Below, piece by piece: positions 1 through 7,136 of a stretch of 10,584 bases of DNA (positions within the stretch are counted from its first letter, which is position 1; each line of letters begins with the position of its first letter). The stretch comes from an uncultured Lachnospiraceae bacterium. GTDB taxonomy: Bacteria > Bacillota > Clostridia > Lachnospirales > Lachnospiraceae. The translations under genes were made by a program, and so were the position numbers. The notes under the pieces are model-generated. The model ran no database searches and was not told the origin of the DNA. It saw only the letters and a program-made list of their open reading frames with translations. The stretch lies in assembly GCA_902796375.1 (NCBI GenBank), contig CADBOW010000205.1, positions 1 to 10,584 of the forward strand. The letters are read 5' to 3'.

Positions 1-392
1 GCCTCGCTCCTGGGCTTGTCATACTGCATGGAGAACACATTGAACACCACCACCTTCGGGGTCTCATATCGAAGGGTATCCTTCAGCATGTAGTAGGAAT
101 TCCAGATCTCCTGCTGGGGTGTTCCCCGGATCACACTGGTGATCCCGTAATCCTCCCATAACCGGATGGGAGAGAAATTGCTGTATACCTCACAGTCTCC
201 GATGAAGAGTACATCATTGTCTCCCGCATTATCATAATACTCACCGGAGAGCAGGCCCTCCTCATTTTCCTCCACATACTTCGGAACCAGAAGTCTCTGG
301 AGGAACCACAGGGCACCCACCAGCACCAGTACAAAGGAAACGACCCAGATCAGCTTCTTTATTCTGTTTATTTTCTTTTCCGACTGCGTCAT
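1..392 (-). CDS. Membrane-anchored SGNH/GDSL-like protein, DltD-like partner of MBOAT (3' end cut off)
   Basis: Partial gene: 130 complete codons run from an ATG at 392 to the window edge. The protein starts with a short basic cytoplasmic segment (residues 1-14), followed by one membrane helix (about 14-35), so the rest should lie outside the membrane. Residues 61-70 (VLFIGDCEVY) fit block I of the SGNH/GDSL hydrolase fold, which normally holds the nucleophilic Ser. Here Cys67 stands at that place. Residues 115-119 (VVVFN) look like a following core strand. The catalytic Asp-His block would lie beyond the window. A GGGAG ribosome site sits 6 bases before the ATG, and the gene begins 20 bases after the MBOAT stop. 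In the dlt system and in alginate acetylation, membrane-anchored SGNH proteins work with MBOAT proteins in acyl transfer to a surface polymer, and I infer the same here. I had to translate this gene by hand. Presence of the gene is near certain; its exact activity is not. Confidence 0.85.
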   Translation of the reverse strand, partial: MTQSEKKINRIKKLIWVVSFVLVLVGALWFLQRLLVPKYVEENEEGLLSGEYYDNAGDNDVLFIGDCEVYSNFSPIRLWEDYGITSVIRGTPQQEIWNSYYMLKDTLRYETPKVVVFNVFSMQYDKPRSE

Positions 393-412
393 TACCGTCT
401 CCCAGAACCGAT

Positions 413-1987
413 TTAGAACTGATTATAAATGAACTGCGTTGCGTCATAGCCGATGCCATATGCACCAAAGACTACCACTGCAAGGATCAGAACCAAAAGC
501 AATACAAAATGAAGTGCCATGGGCTTTCCTGTCATTCTGCCCTCGATACTCTTCTTCTCTGCCAGCAGACTGACAATGAACATGATCAGAACACCGACTC
601 CCACCACGATGAAATCCAGTCCTGCCGCTCCCAGCTTCAGGAAGCTTCCGTCAGAAAGAGCATCCCAGTTGCCGGTGGTGAACATGGAGCCCACCATACG
701 GAAGGTAAGCGGTACATCCCGATACACATCCAGGATCCGGATCAGTCCCATCAGCCAGAAGGTCCGGAAGATCTGAACGCAGTCCCAGACCACCGTGTTG
801 GAGAATCCGCACCGGTCGTGGAATTTACGATACAGCGGTGTCAGCTCCTGGGAAACCAGAAGCACCAGGCAGTTAAGCATTCCCCAGACGATGAAGTTCC
901 AGGCAGCCCCATGCCAGATACCGGTTGCGAACCAGACAACTATGGTGGAGATATAAACGGGAATCCGCTTCCCCAGCGCTGCTCCCAGCTTATTTCTGGA
1001 CCACTTGGACACCTTCAGCATCCATCCGCTGACGGACAGCGGATAGAAAATGTAATCCTTAAACCAGGTTCCCATGGTGATATGCCAGCGTCTCCAGTAT
1101 TCTGCGATATTTTTGGAGAAGAACGGCCGCTGAAAGTTCTCCGTCACCCGGATTCCCAGCATTCTGGCCACACCGATGGTGATATCGATGCCTCCCGTAA
1201 AATCCGCATACAGCTGGATGGCATAGAACAGGATATTGGCCAGCACAAATACACCGGGATACTTGTCCGTATCTGCCGTAAGCGTCAGGATCACCGGTGC
1301 CAGACGGTCGGCGATCACCAGCTTCTTGAAGAATCCCCAGGCTGCCCTGAGAAATCCGTAATAAAAGTCATGGGAATTAAATCTATGCTCTGCAAACAGT
1401 GTGACCGAAAGCTCATCAAACCGGCTGATGGGGCCCTGGATCACCTGCGGGAAGAAGGACGTGAACAATGCCATTTTCGCGATATTCTTCTCGGCAGGAT
1501 ATTTTCTGCGATATACATCGATCACATACCCCAGGCTCTGGAACATATAAAAGGAAATCCCCAGCGGCAGCAGAAAATGATGCAGCTCGAAATCCGTTCC
1601 GAAGATTCCGTTCAGATTCTCCAGCAGGAAATCCGTATACTTGATCACCGCCAGGATCCCAAGATTTGCCAGAAGACAAAGCACCAGGATCAGCTTGGCT
1701 CGTCGCGTCATGGAGGCCTTATATGCTTTCTTCTCCTCCCGGCTGATCCCCTTATTCTCTTTGACCCACACATCCTGCTTCGCCCATACCCGTTCGATCA
1801 GGACGGCGGCCCCGTAGGTCGTCAGGATCGTAACGGCCATATAGATCAGATATTTCGGTCCCGAAAAGGCATAGAAAACCATGCTCCCGAGGAGCAGGAT
1901 CATCCACTGGATCCGCTTGGGAAGCAGATAATATAACAGCAGAAGCACTGCCAGGAACGCAAAGAATTTATAGGATACAAATGACAT
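413..1987 (-). CDS. MBOAT-family membrane O-acyltransferase (DltB/AlgI-like)
   Basis: A polytopic membrane protein of 524 residues, the usual size for DltB/AlgI-type MBOAT proteins. The family's conserved core is present: PLGISFYMFQ (141-150), the FPQVIQGPI stretch (179-187), QLYADFTGG (258-266), EYWRRWHITMG (296-306) with His302, and TGIWHGAAW (355-363) with His359, the residue matching the family's catalytic histidine. Hydrophobic segments at both ends and through the middle fit about ten or more membrane passes. Known DltB takes an aminoacyl group from carrier protein DltC and passes it across the membrane; AlgI does the same with acetyl groups. The neighbouring carrier protein and adenylation enzyme favour the DltB-like role. 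It starts 4 bases after the carrier-protein stop with only a weak ribosome site, so the two are probably translationally coupled. The acyl group and acceptor polymer cannot be read from the sequence. Confidence 0.95.
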   Translation of the reverse strand: MSFVSYKFFAFLAVLLLLYYLLPKRIQWMILLLGSMVFYAFSGPKYLIYMAVTILTTYGAAVLIERVWAKQDVWVKENKGISREEKKAYKASMTRRAKLILVLCLLANLGILAVIKYTDFLLENLNGIFGTDFELHHFLLPLGISFYMFQSLGYVIDVYRRKYPAEKNIAKMALFTSFFPQVIQGPISRFDELSVTLFAEHRFNSHDFYYGFLRAAWGFFKKLVIADRLAPVILTLTADTDKYPGVFVLANILFYAIQLYADFTGGIDITIGVARMLGIRVTENFQRPFFSKNIAEYWRRWHITMGTWFKDYIFYPLSVSGWMLKVSKWSRNKLGAALGKRIPVYISTIVVWFATGIWHGAAWNFIVWGMLNCLVLLVSQELTPLYRKFHDRCGFSNTVVWDCVQIFRTFWLMGLIRILDVYRDVPLTFRMVGSMFTTGNWDALSDGSFLKLGAAGLDFIVVGVGVLIMFIVSLLAEKKSIEGRMTGKPMALHFVLLLVLILAVVVFGAYGIGYDATQFIYNQF

Positions 1988-1991
1988 GGTC

Positions 1992-2219
1992 TTATTCGTC
2001 CATCAGCTTCTGGATCAATTCCCAGATGGAATCGATCGAATTGAAATTCTCCGGAATGATCTCGGATGCCGGAACCTTCACATCAAAGGTATCGCTGATC
2101 TCCGTGATCAGAGATACGATATCAAAGGAATCCAGGATCTTATCATCCACCAGGGTTTTGCAGGTTTCAAAATCCACCTCAGGGTGCAGTTCCTTTAAGA
2201 TCTCCAACAAATCGTCCAT
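1992..2219 (-). CDS. Acyl/peptidyl carrier protein (DltC-like)
   Basis: A small acidic protein of 75 residues, the usual size for DltC and other stand-alone carrier proteins. Residues 29-36 (LDSFDIVS) match the phosphopantetheine attachment motif, with Ser31 as the probable attachment site. The surrounding helices fit the four-helix PP-binding fold. I start it at the ATG at 2219. A TTG two codons upstream (2225) is directly against the GGAGG and so cannot be the start, while the ATG is spaced 6 bases from it. It lies between the adenylation enzyme (23 bases upstream) and the MBOAT gene (4 bases downstream). The natural reading is that the adenylation enzyme loads it and the MBOAT protein unloads it. 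A phosphopantetheinyl transferase is needed but is not in this window. Confidence 0.93.
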   Translation of the reverse strand: MDDLLEILKELHPEVDFETCKTLVDDKILDSFDIVSLITEISDTFDVKVPASEIIPENFNSIDSIWELIQKLMDE

Positions 2220-2225
2220 AATCAA

Positions 2226-2230
2226 CCTCC
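2226..2230 (-). promoter_or_regulatory. Ribosome binding site that fixes the carrier-protein start
   Basis: GGAGG on the minus strand, 6 bases before the ATG at 2219. The in-frame TTG at 2225 touches the site directly, so this spacing rules it out as the start. Confidence 0.75.
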
Positions 2231-2242
2231 GTACTATCGTGA

Positions 2243-3757
2243 TTACTTTCCATCTTCTATATATCGCTTCTTCAGCAGACTCCGGTCCACCTTGCCGTTG
2301 GGAGTGTAGGGCATCTCCGAAAGCCGGATCACCGCATGGGGAAGCATATACCGTGGCAGCTTCTTCTTCAGCTCGGCCTTCAGGGCAAGCTCCTCCGGGT
2401 CTCCTACATAGTATAGACCGATCTTATTCTTATTCGGATTGAATACACAGCATACGCTCCGGATGCCGTCGATCAGAGCCGTGACCGCCTCGATCTCTCC
2501 CAGCTCGATCCGGTGTCCCATATGCTTGATCTGATCATCCTTCCGGGAAAGAAAGATCAGCTCTCCCTGTTCATTTCTCTTTGCCAGGTCTCCGGTACGA
2601 TAAATGATCTCCGGATAGTTTTTATTCAGAGGGTTCTGTACGAAGCTCTCCTTCGTCTTCTCCGGATTATTGAAATAACCCAAAGTTACCGAGGTGCCGC
2701 GAACACAAATCTCTCCGGTCTCTCCCGGCTCCGCCAGGGTGTCATCCTCCTTCAGAAGAAGGATCTGGGTATTCCGGAATGGGCCGCCGATGGGGATCAC
2801 CTCTCCCGGCTCAAAGTTCCGCTCCACCTTATAATAGCAGCACATGCCGGTAGCCTCGGTGGGTCCGTAGAGGTTTGTAAAACGTGCCTGGGGAAGAGTC
2901 TCTCTCCAGATCTTCAGCTGCTTCACCGGAAATACCTCGCTGCCGAAGGCTATGTTGGTGAGATATTTCGGTTTGACGGTATCAAATGTACCGAAGGACG
3001 ACACAATGGTAAGTGCCGAAACCACCCAGCATATGGTATTGATCCTGTATTCATTCAGATATTCCACCAGCTTCACCGGGAACATAAACAGATTCTTCGG
3101 TATGAAATACGTGGTAGCTCCGAACTTTAAGGTGGGATAGATTTCCTTCAGGCATGCATCAAAATAGAGAGGTGTCTGATTTCCGAAGATCGTATCCGAA
3201 TGAAATTCCAACACCTCTGAAAGTGTTTCTATATAATCGATCACTGACCGGTGACACGCGGCAACCCCTTTGGGAATACCGGTGGAACCGGAGGTAAACA
3301 CGATATAGATCGGATCCACATCCAGGCTCTGTCTCCGTATCTCCCGGAGAACCTCTTCACGGACCGGATGTCCGATCAGCTCCTGAAACATAAGGATCCT
3401 GTCTCCGCAGCCCATTTCCTCCGCATGAGCCCTGGTGCTCTCATCGCAGATCACGGCTCTCGGATGAACGGTATCAAAGATCAGCTGAATCCGGTGAACC
3501 GGCATTTCCTCATCAATGGGTACATAGAAGCAGCCACTGTATAACACGCCGAAGAAGGCATTTACCATATTGGGATGCTTCTGCATATATACCACAACCG
3601 GTTCCCGGGACAGTCCCCTCTCCGAAAGAGCGGTTCCGATGGCACGGGATCTATCATAAAGCTCCTGGAAGGTGATCCCTTCCTCTCCGTTGGAAAATGC
3701 CGTCTTCGTCGGAACACGGGGTACCGTATTTTCCATATATTCCAATACATTTGTCAT
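2243..3757 (-). CDS. Stand-alone amino acid adenylation enzyme (DltA-like AMP-binding protein)
   Basis: 504 residues, the length of DltA and of other single-domain adenylation enzymes, with no fused carrier or condensation domain. All ANL-superfamily core motifs are intact: TSGSTG (155-160) with Lys163, FDACLKEIY (199-207), NLYGPTEAT (296-304), YRTGDL (386-391), GHRIELGEIE (414-423) and NGKVDR (487-492) with the catalytic Lys489. It should activate a carboxylate with ATP and load it on the adjacent carrier protein. Asp200 matches the Asp that binds the alpha-amino group in NRPS and DltA enzymes, so the substrate is probably an amino acid. Lys204 and Val252 fall where DltA has a Met and the Cys linked to D-alanine choice (alignment by eye, from memory), so D-alanine should not be assumed. 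The start at 3757 is preceded by GGAG at 9 bases. The gene begins 26 bases after the transglutaminase-like gene. Confidence 0.94.
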   Translation of the reverse strand: MTNVLEYMENTVPRVPTKTAFSNGEEGITFQELYDRSRAIGTALSERGLSREPVVVYMQKHPNMVNAFFGVLYSGCFYVPIDEEMPVHRIQLIFDTVHPRAVICDESTRAHAEEMGCGDRILMFQELIGHPVREEVLREIRRQSLDVDPIYIVFTSGSTGIPKGVAACHRSVIDYIETLSEVLEFHSDTIFGNQTPLYFDACLKEIYPTLKFGATTYFIPKNLFMFPVKLVEYLNEYRINTICWVVSALTIVSSFGTFDTVKPKYLTNIAFGSEVFPVKQLKIWRETLPQARFTNLYGPTEATGMCCYYKVERNFEPGEVIPIGGPFRNTQILLLKEDDTLAEPGETGEICVRGTSVTLGYFNNPEKTKESFVQNPLNKNYPEIIYRTGDLAKRNEQGELIFLSRKDDQIKHMGHRIELGEIEAVTALIDGIRSVCCVFNPNKNKIGLYYVGDPEELALKAELKKKLPRYMLPHAVIRLSEMPYTPNGKVDRSLLKKRYIEDGK

Positions 3758-3783
3758 TGTGTCAAACTCCGTCCCTGATCAAA

Positions 3784-5307
3784 TCATCGTCCCGGATGTG
3801 ACGCATCCGCCGGATGTGCCGCATCTGGTGGATTATCCGTAACCGGAGGTCCGAATATCTCCTGATCCACCTCCACGCCGTCTACGGTAAGATAATAATC
3901 CTTATCCTTAAACACCGCACTTGCAGGGCTTACCGTTGCAGATACGGGATGATCCTCCTGAATATAGTCATACAGATGCGGGCGGTAACGCTTCGCATAA
4001 TTCATCAGATCTTCTGTGGTGCTCAGGAATGCACAATACTGCTTGATATAGATCGGAGACGGATCCATGTGGTACCAGTTCCCGTCGATATTGATCATAA
4101 CCCAGTAATGCGTACCGGTTTCATTCTTCTTCTCGATCATATCTATGACAAAACCGGCCCGTTCCAGCAGTTCCTTGCATACCACCGCATGGGTGAAGCA
4201 GTCTCCGCTGTTTCCCTCCAGACCGGAGATGGCCTGATTCACTTCACTGTCATGGGATCCGGTCCGAACCCATGGAACAGCCATACGTACCCAGCGAAAG
4301 ATGGCTAAGGCTTTTTCAATCTCCGTCATTTCCGGGGTCAGGATCAGTGAAAGTGTATCATCTGCCATTTCATGCAGCATTTCAAGATTTTCAAAATCCT
4401 CAGGCTTCTCCTCGACGCGCACCTTCACGGTAACACTGCTGGACCTGCCCAGGGAATCCGTAGCCGTATAGATCACATCATACAGTCCCGGAACATCCAG
4501 ATTCACAGCACTGCTGTCGATCTCCAGCTTCGGATTATCATCCAGATCGGCTTCCACGGAAATGCCTTCCCGATAAGCGATGGTCTCTCCTACATAAACA
4601 TTCAGATTTGCCGTACCCTTGATCTCGGGTTTTTTGTTCTCGTCATAAAGCGTCAGCACGGAACGAAGAAGTGTTTTATTTCCGTTTGCATCCTCCAGCA
4701 CAATGCTGACAGGCTGCTCACCGTAAATGGTGAAGTCCGGATCATAGGAATACCGGATGCTCACATCGGAAAGATCCGTCACGGAGCCTACAAAATCCTC
4801 AGCTTTCGGTTCGGAACCCACAGGAAGTGTCAAAGCCTTCACCTCGCCCAGGGGGGCAGTGGTATCGATCAGGACCAGTGTGGAGGAGCTGTGAAAGAAT
4901 AACCAGGAAAACTCGATCTCCGTCTCTCCCGGCTTCGTCATATCCAGCTGCCCGAGATCAGTGGAGACGGATCCTACAACGCCGGACTCATAATAAAACC
5001 TGTCCTCCGCAGGAGGTTCGCTTCCCGTTTCCATGGTAAGCTTCGGACGGATATTACTGTAGAACCGATAGACCATATAACCGCCCAGGCCTCCGATCAG
5101 CACAACGGCAAATACCGCCAGGAGCAGTATGATCCTTCTCTTCTTCTTTTTGGATGCCTGCCGGATCTTCAGGAGAACATCATCCTTCGATTTTAATTCA
5201 AACGCATCCCGGACCGGTTCCTGTCCGTCCTCTTCCTTCTGATTCAATTCAATATCTGCTGTTTCTATCATTTCCACAGGATCAAATGCTCCTATTCTAA
5301 AACCCAC
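3784..5307 (-). CDS. Membrane-anchored extracellular transglutaminase-like protein with Ig-like domains
   Basis: 507 residues. A charged cytoplasmic tail (1-52) ends in KKKKRR (53-58), followed by one membrane helix (59-80), so the rest is outside. Residues about 145-220 and 226-299 look like two bacterial Ig-like (DUF5011-like) domains; the second ends with the typical YTATDSLGRSSS strand (280-291). Residues about 326-420 are a transglutaminase/protease-like core with an apparently complete triad: Cys370 in GDCFTHA, His400 in THYWV, and Asp415 in YHMDPSP. Such domains in bacteria may cross-link, hydrolyse amides or deamidate; which one is unknown here. The tail (490-507) is rich in Asp, Ala, His and Pro and holds a hexapeptide repeat. 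The start is uncertain: GTG at 5307 has an AGAAG site, GTG at 5277 has a better AGGAG at 11 bases, and ATG at 5271 has none. All three keep every domain. It starts 14 bases after LicD and precedes the adenylation gene, so it probably acts with the Dlt-like module. Confidence 0.88.
   Translation of the reverse strand: MGFRIGAFDPVEMIETADIELNQKEEDGQEPVRDAFELKSKDDVLLKIRQASKKKKRRIILLLAVFAVVLIGGLGGYMVYRFYSNIRPKLTMETGSEPPAEDRFYYESGVVGSVSTDLGQLDMTKPGETEIEFSWLFFHSSSTLVLIDTTAPLGEVKALTLPVGSEPKAEDFVGSVTDLSDVSIRYSYDPDFTIYGEQPVSIVLEDANGNKTLLRSVLTLYDENKKPEIKGTANLNVYVGETIAYREGISVEADLDDNPKLEIDSSAVNLDVPGLYDVIYTATDSLGRSSSVTVKVRVEEKPEDFENLEMLHEMADDTLSLILTPEMTEIEKALAIFRWVRMAVPWVRTGSHDSEVNQAISGLEGNSGDCFTHAVVCKELLERAGFVIDMIEKKNETGTHYWVMINIDGNWYHMDPSPIYIKQYCAFLSTTEDLMNYAKRYRPHLYDYIQEDHPVSATVSPASAVFKDKDYYLTVDGVEVDQEIFGPPVTDNPPDAAHPADASHPGR
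3792..3827. repeat. Two-copy 18-bp tandem repeat in the 3' end of the transglutaminase-like gene
   Basis: Positions 3792-3809 and 3810-3827 are near-identical 18-base units (CCGGATGTGACGCATCCG and CCGGATGTGCCGCATCTG, two differences). They keep the reading frame and encode the paired hexapeptides DAAHPA and DASHPG near the protein's C-terminus. The units also carry short inverted repeats (GGATG/CATCC), so the mRNA can form small hairpins close to the stop codon. No T-tract follows, so this is not a terminator. It looks like a replication-slippage duplication in an unstructured tail. Confidence 0.7.
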
Positions 5308-5321
5308 TTAGTTATCTTCTG

Positions 5322-6245
5322 TCAGTCATTGGTCCTGGGGCCGTCATACTCGGTATACGGCACATCCGGTTCAAAGACAAAATCATGCCATGCTCCCCGC
5401 TCTTCCACCGGCGGGAATTCCATATAATCATCGCCATAGCTCTGGCGAAGGAATCTGTCATAACCGATGGGGGCAGGCATCTTCATAAACTCATAATCCA
5501 GCCATACCGTTTCACGGAAGTCGGATTTGTTGTAAATGTATTCCATTCCGTACTTAAAGGGGAAGCAGATCAGTCCCACCTCGTCATGATCCTTCCATTT
5601 CCTCTTTGCAGCCGTACCGTTGACCTTCTTGTAGGTTTTGATGGGATCAAAGGGAACAAAGGGAAGGTGAAGGATCTTATTTGCAGTACGCGTCAGCTTG
5701 CTGGGATTCACATTGAATACATACGCATGCGCCAGCACGTTCCGTGTCTGATTCAGGAACAGGGTCATTTTCCGCTCCAGGCCCTTCTTCGGTGCACCGT
5801 CCAACGGATAGATATCGATGTAGATCCCGTTGTTGCAGGTATTGTTCGGAGAGACCAGGATTCCGGTGGTGTTGCTGTTTCTGAGCCGGGCAAAGGAACT
5901 GTAGTAATCATTATCATTCTGTGTCGTCTGAAGGAAATACGGATGTTCAAATTCCGACTGAAGACGGATCAGCTTCTGATAATCCGCCCGGGGCATCATG
6001 ATATCAAAATCATCATCCCAGGGAATATAGCCCTTGTGACGGACTGCACCCAGCAGTGTACCGTAGGTGATCCAGTAACGCAGATGATGCTTCTCACACA
6101 CTTCACTGATCGCGCGGAACAGGTCCATCTCGATCGCCCATACCTTCTTCATGGATGTGGGAATCTCAAAGTCGCAGCGAACCTCCGGCTCCAGGAAATC
6201 CTTGGGAAGAAATCCATTTTCCAATAAACGTTCACACTCAGTCAT
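5322..6245 (-). CDS. LicD-family phosphotransferase
   Basis: 307 residues, a usual length for LicD proteins. The family's N-terminal signature is clear: YWITYGTLLGAVRHKG (57-72) followed by IPWDDDFDI (74-82), whose Asp cluster is the probable metal and phosphate-donor site of this nucleotidyltransferase-fold family. The C-terminal YGDDYMEFPP (270-279) is also typical. No signal peptide or membrane helix is visible, so it should work in the cytoplasm. Known members transfer phosphocholine from CDP-choline to sugars in teichoic acid or lipooligosaccharide (LicD), and related proteins handle other phospho-alditols. The donor cannot be fixed here, since no choline uptake or CTP-dependent activation gene (LicA/B/C) is in view. 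The ATG at 6245 has GGAGG 11 bases upstream. It lies 73 bases after the SDR gene and 14 bases before the transglutaminase-like gene. Confidence 0.93.
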   Translation of the reverse strand: MTECERLLENGFLPKDFLEPEVRCDFEIPTSMKKVWAIEMDLFRAISEVCEKHHLRYWITYGTLLGAVRHKGYIPWDDDFDIMMPRADYQKLIRLQSEFEHPYFLQTTQNDNDYYSSFARLRNSNTTGILVSPNNTCNNGIYIDIYPLDGAPKKGLERKMTLFLNQTRNVLAHAYVFNVNPSKLTRTANKILHLPFVPFDPIKTYKKVNGTAAKRKWKDHDEVGLICFPFKYGMEYIYNKSDFRETVWLDYEFMKMPAPIGYDRFLRQSYGDDYMEFPPVEERGAWHDFVFEPDVPYTEYDGPRTND

Positions 6246-6298
6246 GTTCTTTTAATCCTCCATATATATATCATACTTTTCCGCCCCTCTGATCCGGG

Positions 6299-6316
6299 AG
6301 CTCATTCGAATGATCT
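6299..6316. promoter_or_regulatory. Palindrome upstream of the LicD gene (possible operator)
   Basis: The 12-base sequence TCATTCGAATGA (6302-6313) is a perfect palindrome. Two more pairs outside one mismatch extend it to 18 bases (AGCTCATTCGAATGATCT). It lies just downstream of the SDR stop codon and 57 bases before the LicD start, in the second-longest gap in the window. The shape fits a dimeric regulator's site. It has no loop and no T-run, so a terminator is unlikely. A -10-like TATGAT follows but no -35 partner is visible. Confidence 0.25.
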
Positions 6317-6318
6317 TT

Positions 6319-7089
6319 TTAAATATACTCTCCTGCCGTGATCCGGAAGGTGGAGCCGGTCATCATGGAACTGGCATCACTGAAAAGATATATCAGGGCT
6401 TCCACATAATCACTCCGTTCGCACATCCGTCCCATGGGAAGGATCTCCGCTGCTCTCTGACGAAGCTCCGCTTCGCTTTCTCCCAGAGAATTCCGGAGAG
6501 AAACCTCACCCTCTGTGGGTGTCCAGCCAAGGGTCAGATAATTACAGCGGATCAGCTCCGAAGAATACTGGTGCGCTATATGCTCCATCAGCGTCCTCAG
6601 GACTCCCTTGCTGCAGGCGTAGGCAGCTCTGTCCTTCTGACCGCCCCAGGCATGTGCGGAGCCGGTAAGAACGATACTTCCTCCTCCGTTCATCCGCATA
6701 TATTTCACTGCCTGCTGACAGCAGAAAAATGCCGCTTTGAAATTCACATCCATAACCCAGTCAAAGGTTTCCTCGTCACAGCTGTCCAACGGAGAAACCG
6801 GAGTGACTCCGGCATAATTAAAAAACCCGTCCACCTTACCATAGGTCGCATATGCCTCATCAAACAGTCTCCTGCAATCCTCCACCTTAAGAAGATCCGT
6901 ATGTACGAAAAGGGCATCCGACCCGAAGGTCCGTATGGTCTTTACGATCTTTTTCCCGGCCTTCTCGTCACGTCCGCCGACGACGACTCTTGCGCCCTCC
7001 TGGCCGCAGACCTCCGCCACGGCACGACCGACGCCCTTGGTTCCGCCGGAGATCACGATCACTTTATCCTTTAATCTTTTCTCTGACAT
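6319..7089 (-). CDS. Short-chain dehydrogenase/reductase (classical SDR)
   Basis: 256 residues, the standard length of a classical SDR. The cofactor motif GGTKGVG (15-21) opens the Rossmann fold, and NYAG (91-94) is a variant of the usual NNAG. The catalytic set is complete: Asn116, Ser144, Tyr157 and Lys161 (YACSK). Arg40 at the end of the second strand suggests NADP(H), by family rule. It should oxidise or reduce a hydroxyl or keto group in the cytoplasm. The substrate is unknown, and family naming as 3-oxoacyl-ACP reductase-like would be unsafe. Position between ATP-grasp and LicD genes suggests it makes or tailors a precursor for the surface polymer. The ATG at 7089 has a GAGGA site 6 to 7 bases upstream, in a 14-base start region identical to that of the ATP-grasp gene. 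A 47-base gap separates it from that gene. Confidence 0.93.
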   Translation of the reverse strand: MSEKRLKDKVIVISGGTKGVGRAVAEVCGQEGARVVVGGRDEKAGKKIVKTIRTFGSDALFVHTDLLKVEDCRRLFDEAYATYGKVDGFFNYAGVTPVSPLDSCDEETFDWVMDVNFKAAFFCCQQAVKYMRMNGGGSIVLTGSAHAWGGQKDRAAYACSKGVLRTLMEHIAHQYSSELIRCNYLTLGWTPTEGEVSLRNSLGESEAELRQRAAEILPMGRMCERSDYVEALIYLFSDASSMMTGSTFRITAGEYI

Positions 7090-7102
7090 ATTCTATCCTC
7101 GT

Positions 7103-7134
7103 ATCCGGAGATTCCCCGATTCATCCGGAGATTC
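7103..7134. repeat. 12-bp direct repeat in the ATP-grasp/SDR gap
   Basis: ATCCGGAGATTC occurs exactly at 7103-7114 and again at 7123-7134, with 8 bases between copies (20-base period). Both copies lie between the ATP-grasp stop and the SDR ribosome site. Each holds the palindrome TCCGGA, so the two can also pair as a 6-bp stem. The period of about two helical turns would suit paired protein binding on one face of the DNA, but nothing else supports a role. Confidence 0.6.
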
Positions 7135-7136
7135 TG

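Noticed and set aside
509..1936. Plus-strand open frame of 475 codons opposite the MBOAT gene
   Set aside because: It is low in hydrophobic runs, rich in His, Gln and Asp, has no recognisable motif, and lies entirely opposite a clear MBOAT protein. It is a by-product of that gene's codon pattern.
2219..2225. TTG at 2225 as the carrier-protein start
   Set aside because: It directly abuts the GGAGG ribosome site; the ATG at 2219 has correct spacing.
2243..3757. Naming the adenylation gene dltA (D-alanine ligase)
   Set aside because: Overall fold and context are DltA-like, but the pocket positions I can align differ from DltA, so a substrate-specific name is not supported.
3784..3830. Hairpins near the transglutaminase stop as a terminator
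   Set aside because: Stems are about 5 bp, lie inside the coding region, and no T-run follows; the adenylation gene begins 26 bases later.
5385..6227. Plus-strand open frame of 280 codons opposite the LicD gene
   Set aside because: It mirrors a gene with the full LicD signature and shows no domain or ribosome site of its own.
6255..6276. TATGAT as a -10 box for a LicD promoter
   Set aside because: No -35-like hexamer stands 16 to 18 bases upstream, and the transcript would begin almost at the ribosome site.
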